A DNA stretch of 6,043 bases from positions 1 through 6,043 of the forward strand of contig CAMZHY010000249.1 of assembly GCA_947307005.1 (NCBI GenBank), read 5' to 3'. This DNA comes from an uncultured Planctomycetaceae bacterium (GTDB taxonomy: Bacteria; Planctomycetota; Planctomycetia; Pirellulales; Thermoguttaceae). Below, piece after piece: positions 1-5,418 of this stretch (position 1 is the first letter of the stretch; each line of letters opens with the position of its first letter). The position numbers and the translations under genes were made by a program. The notes beneath the pieces are model-generated. The model did not search any database and was not told the origin of the DNA. It worked only from the letters and a program-made list of their open reading frames with translations.

Positions 1-565
1 GCGACGACATTCTCCCCATCCCTGACTCTCCGCAACTCAGACGCCCGTCGTCGGGACCGATCATGACGACGCCGTCCTCGACGAGGCGTTGGACGTTGCG
101 TTGAGTCGCCGGTTTGTTCCACATAACGGCGTTCATCGCCGGCGCCATAAGGAGCGCGCCGTCAAACGCGAGAATCGTGGCGCTCATAAGATCGTCCGCA
201 ATTCCAGCGGCGGCCTTCGCCATGATGTTGGCGGTCGCGGGCGCGATGCAGAACACGTCGGCCTGACGCGCAAGTTCAACGTGGGGGTGCGCAAGATTCG
301 CGTCCCACATCGAAATCGCGACGGGACGACGCGTCAACGCTTCAAACGTTTTCGGACCGACCAACTTCGTCGCCTCTTCGGTCATGACGACGGTCGCGCC
401 CGCGCCCGCCTGAACGAGCGCGCTCGCCAGCGCCGCCGCTTTATACGCGGCGATTCCGCCGCAAACGCCCAGAAGAACCTCGCGTCCCTTCAATAAAAGA
501 GAACGGTCGTTTGCGGCGTCCGCCGAAGACGATTTGTTAGAACGTTTGCGCGTCGCTTTTTCCAT
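1..565 (-). CDS. coaBC: Phosphopantothenoylcysteine decarboxylase (CoaC domain of CoaBC/Dfp), 3' end cut by window edge
   Basis: This is a flavoprotein of coenzyme A synthesis; the family decarboxylates 4'-phosphopantothenoylcysteine to 4'-phosphopantetheine in the cytoplasm using FMN. My translation gives 188 residues before the window edge. Visible motifs are the nucleotide-binding start GVCGGIAAYK (about 33-42), the catalytic histidine in HPHVEL (H95), the PASANT-like APATAN (108-113), PAMNAVMW (142-149, N145), and the substrate clamp LSCGESGMGRM with a cysteine at 178 matching E. coli Dfp C158. These cover the whole CoaC half. The CoaB synthetase half, if present, lies beyond the edge, so fusion to CoaB is inferred. 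The ATG at 565 gives a basic, Ser-rich 25-residue extension before the conserved LLKGREVLLG and has no clear Shine-Dalgarno; a TTG about 24 codons downstream (the third L of RSLLLKG) is an alternative. It lies 92 bp after rpoZ, in the common gmk-rpoZ-coaBC order. Confidence 0.93.
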   Translation of the reverse strand, partial: MEKATRKRSNKSSSADAANDRSLLLKGREVLLGVCGGIAAYKAAALASALVQAGAGATVVMTEEATKLVGPKTFEALTRRPVAISMWDANLAHPHVELARQADVFCIAPATANIMAKAAAGIADDLMSATILAFDGALLMAPAMNAVMWNKPATQRNVQRLVEDGVVMIGPDDGRLSCGESGMGRMSS

Positions 566-585
566 CTGTCGCTCGCTTAAGAAAC

Positions 586-617
586 GCGGGAGGAACGTTG
601 TTGGCGCGCCCTCCCGC
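586..617 (-). other. Stem-loop between rpoZ and coaBC
   Basis: GCGGGAGG (586-593) is a perfect inverted match to CCTCCCGC (610-617), giving an 8-bp, nearly all G/C stem with a 16-nt loop. In the minus-strand RNA it ends 20 nt before the coaBC ATG. The following bases (GTTTCTTAAG) are only weakly U-rich, so it is a poor intrinsic terminator. It may reduce read-through into coaBC, act as a processing site or mask the start region. The function is inferred from position only. Confidence 0.45.
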
Positions 618-657
618 CTAGGGTGATTCAATCGAGCTGTCGGTCCGTCCGAACGCG

Positions 658-900
658 TCAGAAATCAGGCGAGAACGGAATCGGTTCGTCGTTGGCGACA
701 AGGTTGCCGTCCATATCAAGGCGAATCTTGTCCTCCAAGATTTCGCGAACGACGATCTGCATGTTGTCGCCCGTCTGATCCTTAACGAGAGGCTTAGAAC
801 CGCGATTAAGAACGGCGAGACGTTTCTGAATGAGCGACGTCAACTTAAAACGACCGCCAACCTTATCAATGAGTTTCTCTTCTTTGAGTTCTTCAATCAT
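658..900 (-). CDS. rpoZ: DNA-directed RNA polymerase subunit omega
   Basis: This is the small omega subunit, which binds the beta' subunit and helps assemble and stabilise RNA polymerase. The protein is 80 residues. Its first half (MIEELKEEKLIDKVGGRFK, then LTSLIQKRLAVLNRGSKPLV) matches the conserved omega core with the 'GGRFKLT..IQKR' pattern. The C-terminal half (IVVREILEDKIRLDMDG) is of the type I associate with planctomycete omega proteins. I chose the ATG at 900 over the in-frame TTG at 927 because AAAGGAA lies 8 nt upstream and the extra nine residues do not look like omega. Stop is TGA. It sits 72 bp after gmk, the usual neighbour, so co-transcription is likely. In many bacteria omega mediates the ppGpp response, but the MAR residues for this are not apparent here. 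Confidence 0.93.
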   Translation of the reverse strand: MIEELKEEKLIDKVGGRFKLTSLIQKRLAVLNRGSKPLVKDQTGDNMQIVVREILEDKIRLDMDGNLVANDEPIPFSPDF

Positions 901-908
901 TTTTGGAA

Positions 909-915
909 TTCCTTT
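909..915 (-). promoter_or_regulatory. Ribosome binding site of rpoZ
   Basis: Minus-strand AAAGGAA lies 8 nt before the ATG at 900. It decides the start in favour of the 80-residue protein rather than the TTG at 927, which lies upstream of this site. Confidence 0.7.
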
Positions 916-932
916 CGGCGACGTCAAATCGT

Positions 933-964
933 CTCCGACGGCGCGAAACCCGCGACCGTCGGAG
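933..964 (-). other. Stem-loop between gmk and rpoZ
   Basis: CTCCGACGG (933-941) pairs perfectly with CCGTCGGAG (956-964). An inner CGCG/CGCG pairing (942-945 with 951-954) adds four pairs past a one-base bulge (955), leaving a 5-nt loop. In the minus-strand RNA it starts 8 nt after the gmk stop and ends 32 nt before the rpoZ ATG. The bases that follow (ACGATTTGACG) are not a U-tract, so this is more likely an mRNA-protecting or processing hairpin inside an operon than a terminator. Confidence 0.55.
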
Positions 965-972
965 TCGACAAA

Positions 973-1614
973 CTATTTTTTACCTTGGAAACCGCCGGAT
1001 CGCGTTCCATCTGCTTCCCCGCTATCCGTGATTCTTAAAATACCGATTAAAGCGCGAAACGCGACGTCGAGTTCGTCGTTGACGACGCGATACTGATAAA
1101 ACGAACTCTGCGCCAGTTCCAACTCCGCTTGGGCGAGTCGTTTCTCGATCTCCTCTTCCGATTCGGTCCCGCGTTTGACGAGACGCTCGCGCAGCGCGTC
1201 GAGGCTCGGAGGCGCGATAAAGACGGTCGTCGCGTCGGGAATCTGTTCGACGACGCGCTTCGCGCCCTTAACGTCGATTTCGAGCGTCACCCACTCTCCT
1301 CGATCCCTCGCTTCTTCGACCGTTCGACGGAGCGTGCCGTACATCGCGCCGCCGGAAAAAACTTCAAAAGATTCGAGAAACTCGCCGCGCTCCTGTTTCG
1401 CGACGAACTCGTCCCGCGTCATGAACCAGTAATGAACGCCGTTCACTTCGCCGGGACGCGGCGCGCGCGTCGTCGCGGAAACGCTCATTTTCAGAGGAAA
1501 ATCCGTCTCGTCGAAGAGTCGTTTGAGAAGCGTCCCCTTACCGACCCCGGAAGGACCGGAAAAAACAAGAACTCGTCCCTTTTTGACGTTCGCGCCGTCG
1601 TTTCGTTCCGTCAT
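973..1614 (-). CDS. gmk: Guanylate kinase
   Basis: The family phosphorylates GMP (and dGMP) to GDP with ATP in the cytoplasm, an essential step of guanine nucleotide supply. The protein is 213 residues, close to the usual 200-210. It has the P-loop GPSGVGKG (20-27), the GMP-binding segment SVSATTRAPRPGEVNGVHYW (44-63) with the conserved arginines R50 and R53, the MYGT (91-94) nucleotide contact, LEIDVKGA (111-118), the lid region around RLVKRGTESEEEIEKRL (144-160) and the terminal VVND (177-180). The last 20 residues, rich in Gly, Asp and Ser, are not part of the fold. The ATG at 1614 is preceded by GAGGA 4 nt upstream. It lies 41 bp after yicC and 72 bp before rpoZ, as in many genomes. Nothing is missing. 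Confidence 0.98.
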   Translation of the reverse strand: MTERNDGANVKKGRVLVFSGPSGVGKGTLLKRLFDETDFPLKMSVSATTRAPRPGEVNGVHYWFMTRDEFVAKQERGEFLESFEVFSGGAMYGTLRRTVEEARDRGEWVTLEIDVKGAKRVVEQIPDATTVFIAPPSLDALRERLVKRGTESEEEIEKRLAQAELELAQSSFYQYRVVNDELDVAFRALIGILRITDSGEADGTRSGGFQGKK

Positions 1615-1639
1615 GACGTCCTCGTCTCCACGCCAATAT

Positions 1640-1655
1640 CGTCGCCTATGCGACG
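1640..1655 (-). other. Short stem-loop between yicC and gmk
   Basis: CGTCGC (1640-1645) and GCGACG (1650-1655) form a perfect 6-bp stem with a 4-nt loop. In the minus-strand RNA it begins directly after the yicC TAA. No U-tract follows and the gmk ribosome binding site comes within 20 nt, so termination is unlikely. Chance is possible because CGTCG/CGACG words are abundant throughout the window. Confidence 0.35.
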
Positions 1656-2555
1656 TTATTCGACGTTTTGAACCATTTCCCTAACGCGTTCGATCGTCGA
1701 TTTCATCTCGACGACAAGTTTAAGTATTTCGGGAAAATTCGCTTTCGAACCGATCGTGTTCGTCTCGCGAAACATTTCCTGAGTAAGAAAGTCAAGTTTC
1801 TTACCGCACGCCTTTTCGTTCGTCATCGCGCCGTCAAACTGGTCGAGGTGCGAACGAAAACGCGAAATTTCTTCGGAAATATCGACCTTGTCGGCGAAAA
1901 TCGCAACTTCGCGTATGATTGCCGATTCGTCGAACGCGACGTCGCGTCCCTCCAGCGCCTTGGATACGCGCTCCGAAAGTCGGACGCGATAATTCTCGGC
2001 GACGGTCGGCGCAAAACGCGCGACCTCGGAGATGGACTCGCGAAGTTGGAGAATGTTCTCCGAGAGGTATTTCTGCGTCGCGGCGCCTTCCGTGTCGCGC
2101 ATCTTCTGAAACGCGTCGAGCGCGTCTTTGAGATTCCGCTCAATCGCGCTCCAAAGTCGCTCGGCGCGATTCTCCGCGCCGTCGTCCGACTTGTCGCGGA
2201 TCACGCCCGGAAGCCGCAGGTACGCGACGATCGAACCCAAATCGCAATTCAATTCGTCGCCGAGTTCTTTCTTAAAGCTCGCCGCTTCGGAAACGTAACG
2301 GCGCAGCGCCGGAAGATTCACTTCAAAATCGGCGTCCGAGCTTTCTCGAACAATCCTAACCGTAACGGAAACGGTTCCCCGCGCGATATTGGCGCGAAGC
2401 AGTTCGTCGATCTTCGTTTCGAGCGAGGCGAACCCGTCCGGAAGTTTGATCGACGACTTAAAATAACGGTTGTTGACCGCTTTAATTTCCGAAGAAATCA
2501 GATACTCCGCGCTTCGGGTCGTCGCCGCCCCGAACCCTGTCATACTAACCAGCAT
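1656..2555 (-). CDS. yicC: YicC/YloC family endoribonuclease
   Basis: The family member from E. coli is a metal-dependent endoribonuclease involved in RNA turnover; the exact substrates here are unknown. The protein is 299 residues, close to the usual 285-295. It opens with the hallmark MTGFG (5-9), followed by the EIKAVNNRYFK segment (23-33) and LRLPGVI (113-119) of the N-terminal YicC domain. The C-terminal DUF1732 domain shows IIREVAIFADKVDISEE (213-229), RFRSHLDQF (232-240) and the highly conserved KKLDFLTQEMFRETNTIGSK (252-271), ending in VREMVQNVE. The start ATG at 2555 gives the usual few residues before MTGFG; its Shine-Dalgarno is weak (CAGG). A terminator-like hairpin precedes it, so it probably heads the yicC-gmk-rpoZ-coaBC unit. 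The lower-case family name is used here; B. subtilis calls it yloC. Confidence 0.96.
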   Translation of the reverse strand: MLVSMTGFGAATTRSAEYLISSEIKAVNNRYFKSSIKLPDGFASLETKIDELLRANIARGTVSVTVRIVRESSDADFEVNLPALRRYVSEAASFKKELGDELNCDLGSIVAYLRLPGVIRDKSDDGAENRAERLWSAIERNLKDALDAFQKMRDTEGAATQKYLSENILQLRESISEVARFAPTVAENYRVRLSERVSKALEGRDVAFDESAIIREVAIFADKVDISEEISRFRSHLDQFDGAMTNEKACGKKLDFLTQEMFRETNTIGSKANFPEILKLVVEMKSTIERVREMVQNVE

Positions 2556-2592
2556 AGAAGAAAACCTGAAGCGTCGCTATAAAATCAACAAC

Positions 2593-2623
2593 CCCGGACG
2601 TCGTTGAAAGAACGTCGTCCGGG
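2593..2623 (-). terminator. Terminator-like hairpin after secG
   Basis: Arms 2593-2605 (CCCGGACGTCGTT) and 2611-2623 (AACGTCGTCCGGG) form 8 + 4 pairs around one T-T mismatch, with a 5-nt loop. It lies 54 nt past the secG stop and 37 nt before the yicC ATG. In the secG direction the tail is GTTGTTGATTTT, moderately U-rich. On the plus strand the tail is better (TCGTTTTTCTC), but there is no plus-strand gene to terminate. I read it as the secG terminator, perhaps working in both directions. Confidence 0.6.
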
Positions 2624-2677
2624 TCGTTTTTCTCTTGCATTAATTACGTTGAGAACGCGCGAAAGCGCCGACGCGGA

Positions 2678-3097
2678 TCACTCGTTCGCAGCGGAATCCG
2701 CAGGCGTCTCGGACGCGGGCGCGTCGGCGGGAGCCGGGGTTTCAGTCGCCGGAGGCGCGGGAATCGCCGCCTCGGCGCCAGTCTCTGCGGCTGCGTCGGC
2801 GGGAGTCGTCGCGATCGGATTCGACGTCGCGCGATCGACGAGCGAATTGTTGGACCTCATGCCGAGGATATAACGTCCGCCAAAACAGAGGACAAACCAA
2901 ACGACCGCCGTCCAAATCGTAATGCGAAGGAAAACGTCGGTCGTCTTCGTTCCGAACATGCTGCTGCCGCCCATGCCGCCGAACGCGCCGACGAGACCGC
3001 CGCCCTTACCGCGTTGCAACAGGACGATAAGAATCAGGAATAGCGAAAGGAGCGCTAGGATGATGAAGAGGAGCGCTTGAAGGATGGATATAAACAT
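2678..3097 (-). CDS. secG: Preprotein translocase subunit SecG
   Basis: SecG is the accessory inner-membrane subunit of the SecYEG channel and helps SecA-driven export of unfolded proteins. The protein is 139 residues, somewhat longer than the common 75-115. Two hydrophobic segments are clear (about 3-27 and 54-73). Between them is the family signature QRGKGGGL (28-35) and GGMGGSSMFGTKTTDVF (40-56). After residue 80 comes a low-complexity tail rich in Ala, Pro, Glu and Thr (about 95-139), which is not part of the membrane core. The start ATG at 3097 is followed directly by the first membrane segment; the upstream GAGAG is only a weak ribosome binding site. It follows tpiA by 121 bp and is followed by a terminator-like hairpin. 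A tpiA-secG pairing is common in bacteria. Identification rests on the signature and topology. Confidence 0.95.
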   Translation of the reverse strand: MFISILQALLFIILALLSLFLILIVLLQRGKGGGLVGAFGGMGGSSMFGTKTTDVFLRITIWTAVVWFVLCFGGRYILGMRSNNSLVDRATSNPIATTPADAAAETGAEAAIPAPPATETPAPADAPASETPADSAANE

Positions 3098-3125
3098 CTC
3101 TCGAAAATCCGACGTCGGTTAAACG

Positions 3126-3154
3126 CGCCCCTCGCGTTCTAAACGCAAGGAGCG
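3126..3154 (-). other. Strong stem-loop between tpiA and secG, paired only in minus-strand RNA
   Basis: Positions 3126-3138 and 3142-3154 form a continuous 13-bp stem with a 3-nt loop in the minus-strand RNA, counting two G-U pairs (3129/3151 and 3133/3147). On the plus strand the same positions are A-C mismatches, so the full structure belongs to the tpiA-secG direction. It lies 64 nt after the tpiA stop and 28 nt before the secG ATG. The tail GCGTTTAACC has only three Us. It could be a weak terminator, an attenuator or a 3'-end stabiliser of tpiA mRNA; no promoter fits between it and secG. Confidence 0.6.
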
Positions 3155-3218
3155 ACGGTTGAAGTTAGCCTAAACGCGACGCGCAGCGACGCCGCTCGCG
3201 CCGAGGAAAAAGCAAGGC

Positions 3219-3980
3219 TCAGAGCGCCTTGACGTTGTTGATGATTTCCATAAAAGCGTCGACCTTGAGGGACGCGCCGCCTACGAGCGCGCCGTCCACG
3301 TCGGGCTTGCTCAGAATTTCAGCGGCGTTCGAACCCTTGACGCTGCCGCCGTACTGAATGCGGACGACGTCGGCAACTTCCTTGCCGTAGCGTTCGGCAA
3401 TCCAAGCGCGAACGTCGGCGTGGACTTCTTGAGCCTGATCGGGCGTCGCGACTTTGCCGGTGCCGATCGCCCAGACGGGCTCGTACGCGATAACGCACTT
3501 TTTCATGTCTTCGGCGGAAACGCCGGAGAAAGAGCCGTCGAGCTGACGACGGTTGACGTCGTTCGTAACGTTCGCTTCGCGTTCCTTGAGGAGTTCGCCG
3601 ATGCAGACGATCGGAACGAGCCCCGCCGCGAGCGCGGCGCGAACTTTGAGGTTAATGAGTTCGCTCGATTCGCCGATGATGTGACGACGTTCGCTGTGCC
3701 CGAGGATCACGTACTGGCATCCGACGTCGGTCAGCATCGCCATTTCGATTTCGCCCGTGAACGCGCCCGCCTTCTCGAAGTAGGCGTTCTGGGCGCCGAC
3801 GCCGATGTTCGAGCCGCTGAGAATCTCGGCGACCGGCTGGACGTAAATCGGCGACGGGCAAACGGCGATATCGACTTCCGTCACGCCGGCGGCGGCGTCT
3901 TTAAGCCCCTGAGCGAGCGCTTTCGCGGAATCGAGCTTCAAATTCATTTTCCAGTTGCCGGCAATCAAGAGACGACGCAT
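3219..3980 (-). CDS. tpiA: Triosephosphate isomerase
   Basis: The enzyme interconverts dihydroxyacetone phosphate and glyceraldehyde 3-phosphate in glycolysis and gluconeogenesis, in the cytoplasm. The protein is 253 residues, the normal length for the TIM barrel. The active-site residues are all visible: N9 and K11 in AGNWKMN, the electrophilic histidine H95 in ILGHSERR, the catalytic base E167 in AYEPVWAIGTGK (165-176, also the hinged loop 6), and the phosphate-binding YGGSVKGSN (210-218) and ALVGGASL (231-238). The ATG at 3980 has a good Shine-Dalgarno, AAGAGGA, 6 nt upstream. A 220-bp spacer with a candidate promoter separates it from the upstream phosphatase gene, so it probably begins its own transcript, with secG next. 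No residue is missing. Confidence 0.98.
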   Translation of the reverse strand: MRRLLIAGNWKMNLKLDSAKALAQGLKDAAAGVTEVDIAVCPSPIYVQPVAEILSGSNIGVGAQNAYFEKAGAFTGEIEMAMLTDVGCQYVILGHSERRHIIGESSELINLKVRAALAAGLVPIVCIGELLKEREANVTNDVNRRQLDGSFSGVSAEDMKKCVIAYEPVWAIGTGKVATPDQAQEVHADVRAWIAERYGKEVADVVRIQYGGSVKGSNAAEILSKPDVDGALVGGASLKVDAFMEIINNVKAL

Positions 3981-4015
3981 TGTTTATCCTCTTTTAGGTC
4001 TTAAACGCTTTATGG

Positions 4016-4052
4016 GAATCGTCCCGCGCGACGCTTTAGCGTCGGGGGATTC
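4016..4052 (-). promoter_or_regulatory. Leader stem-loop of tpiA
   Basis: Three stacked helices can form: GAATC/GATTC (4016-4020 with 4048-4052), CCC/GGG (4023-4025 with 4045-4047) and CGACGC/GCGTCG (4029-4034 with 4039-4044), closed by a 4-nt loop. That is 14 pairs, with bulges of 2 and 3 nt on one side only. If transcription starts 6 nt after the GATAAT box, the RNA begins at 4052, the first base of this hairpin. A 5'-terminal hairpin of this kind can protect an mRNA; here that is inference. Confidence 0.45.
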
Positions 4053-4064
4053 GGATAATTATCC
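4053..4064 (-). promoter_or_regulatory. Perfect palindrome with candidate -10 box for tpiA
   Basis: The 12-bp GGATAATTATCC is its own reverse complement. On the minus strand it contains GATAAT (4063-4058), five of six matches to the sigma-70 -10 consensus, about 70 nt plus a start site ahead of the tpiA ATG. At 16-18 bp spacing no TTGACA-like -35 is present (TCGGTA at 17 bp), so the promoter call is weak. The symmetry could also mark a regulator's operator. Confidence 0.3.
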
Positions 4065-4200
4065 ATTGAACTCCCTATGTTACCGACTTTTTCCACGAGC
4101 GCAAGGGGGCGTTTCCGATTTTGCCGCTTTAAACGCGGCGGATTAGCTCGGACGTCGCACAAATTCCAACGCTGCGGAAACACCCCTCGCGCTTCATGTT

Positions 4201-5343
4201 CTATTGCTGAGCGTCTTCGAGGAGCAGACTGCGGATCGAATCAAGCTCTTCGTCCGTCACGCCGCATTCTTTGAGGTAGTTGACGAACTGAACGGAGAAA
4301 GGCTCGTTTTCGCCGTACTGCTTGAGGGCCTCGCGGAATTTAATCATCTCGCCGGAACCGAGACGGCGTTCGCCGAAGATCGAGAACGTCGTGAGTTCAT
4401 AATCGGTGAAAAGATCGTTGTCCGAGACGCCGAGAACCGCCTTAATGCCCATGTTCAGCGTCCCGCAACGATCCGCGCCCGCCCAGCAATGGGTATAGAC
4501 GGGGTATGTCTCCGGCTTGGCGAGAAGCGCGAAAATTTCGCGGAACATTTTTTTATTCCGGTCGTTAAGAATCCCGGAATAGGAGGAGATCGGGAAGTTG
4601 ACCCAGCGAACGTCCGATCCAAGCGGCGACGCGTAGTCGGGCGCGCCGCCCCATTCGCTCTTGCCGCGAAGGTCGAGATCGACGCGAACGCCCAATTTTT
4701 TAACGATGAATTCGCGCGAGACGTCTTCGATTTTCATGTGATTGTCGAATTCCGAGCCGCGGAAGACCATGCCCATCTTCATTCTCTTACCGTTCGCCGC
4801 GTTCCAGCCGCCGGCGTCGCGCACGTTCGAGATTCCGGGAAGATCGTACCAGCGCGGGAGCGTCGCGGCGGTCTTGAAACTCGCGACGTCGGAATAGCTC
4901 GTCGTTTCTCCGTCGCCGTCTTTGACGGTCGCCTTGACGCGCCAGAACCACGTCGCGCCGGGCGCGATGTTCGTCGCCTGACACTCCGTCGATTTTCCGG
5001 CGTCGACAAGGACGAGATCGTCGCCCGTGAAATCAGGATTCGTCGAAAGTTCGACGACATAGCTCGCGTCGGCCGCGTCGCTAGGTTTCCATTGGAACGC
5101 GACGGGGGTCGGGTGCGAATCTTCGCCATGACCGTCTTTCTTGAGCTTCGCGGGATTATATTCGAGGTCCCAATTTCTCGCCTCGGGCGACTTGTAATCG
5201 CGAATCGCCGCGGGACGAAGATCGACGACGGCGTCCTGTTCGGGCGACGTCGGGACCGGCGCCGCGCCCTGAACGGCGGAGACGCACGCCAAAACCGCCG
5301 CGACGACGATTAAAGAAAGTTGCGAGAATCGAAACGTTTTCAT
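4201..5343 (-). CDS. Exported Fn3-like / CX5R tyrosine (dual-specificity) phosphatase family protein
   Basis: This is a 380-residue protein predicted to be exported. Residues 1-26 form a signal peptide: basic start, hydrophobic core LIVVAAVLA, and possible cleavage after VQG; LAC at 18-20 makes a lipoprotein possible but the lipobox is imperfect. Residues about 78-158 (VAFQWKPSD to VASFKT) look like a fibronectin type III domain. Residues about 162-325 match the DSP/Y_phosphatase3 type: NVRDAGGW (173-180), DLDLRGKSEW (222-231) and the active-site loop HCWAGADRCG (285-294) with nucleophile C286, D291 and R292. The family hydrolyses phosphoesters of proteins, lipids or inositol phosphates; the substrate here is unknown, and export points to an extracytoplasmic one. 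The ATG at 5343 is chosen over one at 5385 because AAAGGTGA precedes it and it starts a clean signal peptide. It lies 75 bp after the LecA-like gene. Confidence 0.85.
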   Translation of the reverse strand: MKTFRFSQLSLIVVAAVLACVSAVQGAAPVPTSPEQDAVVDLRPAAIRDYKSPEARNWDLEYNPAKLKKDGHGEDSHPTPVAFQWKPSDAADASYVVELSTNPDFTGDDLVLVDAGKSTECQATNIAPGATWFWRVKATVKDGDGETTSYSDVASFKTAATLPRWYDLPGISNVRDAGGWNAANGKRMKMGMVFRGSEFDNHMKIEDVSREFIVKKLGVRVDLDLRGKSEWGGAPDYASPLGSDVRWVNFPISSYSGILNDRNKKMFREIFALLAKPETYPVYTHCWAGADRCGTLNMGIKAVLGVSDNDLFTDYELTTFSIFGERRLGSGEMIKFREALKQYGENEPFSVQFVNYLKECGVTDEELDSIRSLLLEDAQQ

Positions 5344-5347
5344 TGCT

Positions 5348-5355
5348 TCACCTTT
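5348..5355 (-). promoter_or_regulatory. Ribosome binding site of the phosphatase gene
   Basis: Minus-strand AAAGGTGA sits just before the ATG at 5343, with 7 nt between its AGG and the start codon. It lies inside the longer reading frame that begins at 5385 and so supports the shorter protein, whose first residues form a signal peptide. Confidence 0.7.
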
Positions 5356-5418
5356 GGTACAAATAACGCCAAATTGAAATCCCAACGCTGAGGAGAATGA
5401 CGCCCGGAAGCGCGGGAA

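Larger units (their letters stand above)
3981..4200. other. Intergenic spacer upstream of tpiA
   Basis: No gene is supported in this 220-bp stretch. It contains the tpiA ribosome binding site (3987-3993), a stem-loop (4016-4052), a 12-bp palindrome overlapping a candidate -10 box (4053-4064), two copies of the heptamer TAAACGC (4002-4008 and 4130-4136), and a small inverted repeat (4123-4127 with 4135-4139) that lacks a U-tract on either strand. I see no convincing terminator for the phosphatase gene. Confidence 0.6.

Noticed and set aside
89..496. Plus-strand Arg-rich reading frame at the left end
   Set aside because: It is antisense to the CoaC domain, whose motifs are all readable on the minus strand.
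1668..2582. Long plus-strand reading frame (304 codons) antisense to yicC
   Set aside because: It mirrors a clear yicC gene. Its product is Arg-rich with no recognisable motif, and codon bias in the true gene removes antisense stops.
2556..2592. Sigma-70 promoter for yicC around TTTTATAG
   Set aside because: The -10-like bases have no acceptable -35 at normal spacing; too weak to list as a feature.
3420..4004. Plus-strand reading frame antisense to tpiA
   Set aside because: The sense strand encodes an intact triosephosphate isomerase; the antisense product has no motif.
4123..4139. Inverted repeat GCCGC/GCGGC as terminator of the phosphatase gene
   Set aside because: The stem is only 5 bp and is followed by AAAATC in the transcript direction, not a U-tract.
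4204..5313. Plus-strand reading frame of 369 codons antisense to the phosphatase gene
   Set aside because: The sense frame has a signal peptide and a complete CX5R motif; the antisense product shows no family features and arises from GC-rich codon use.
5344..5385. Start of the phosphatase gene at the ATG at 5385
   Set aside because: The 14 extra residues precede a proper signal peptide and the Shine-Dalgarno lies inside them.
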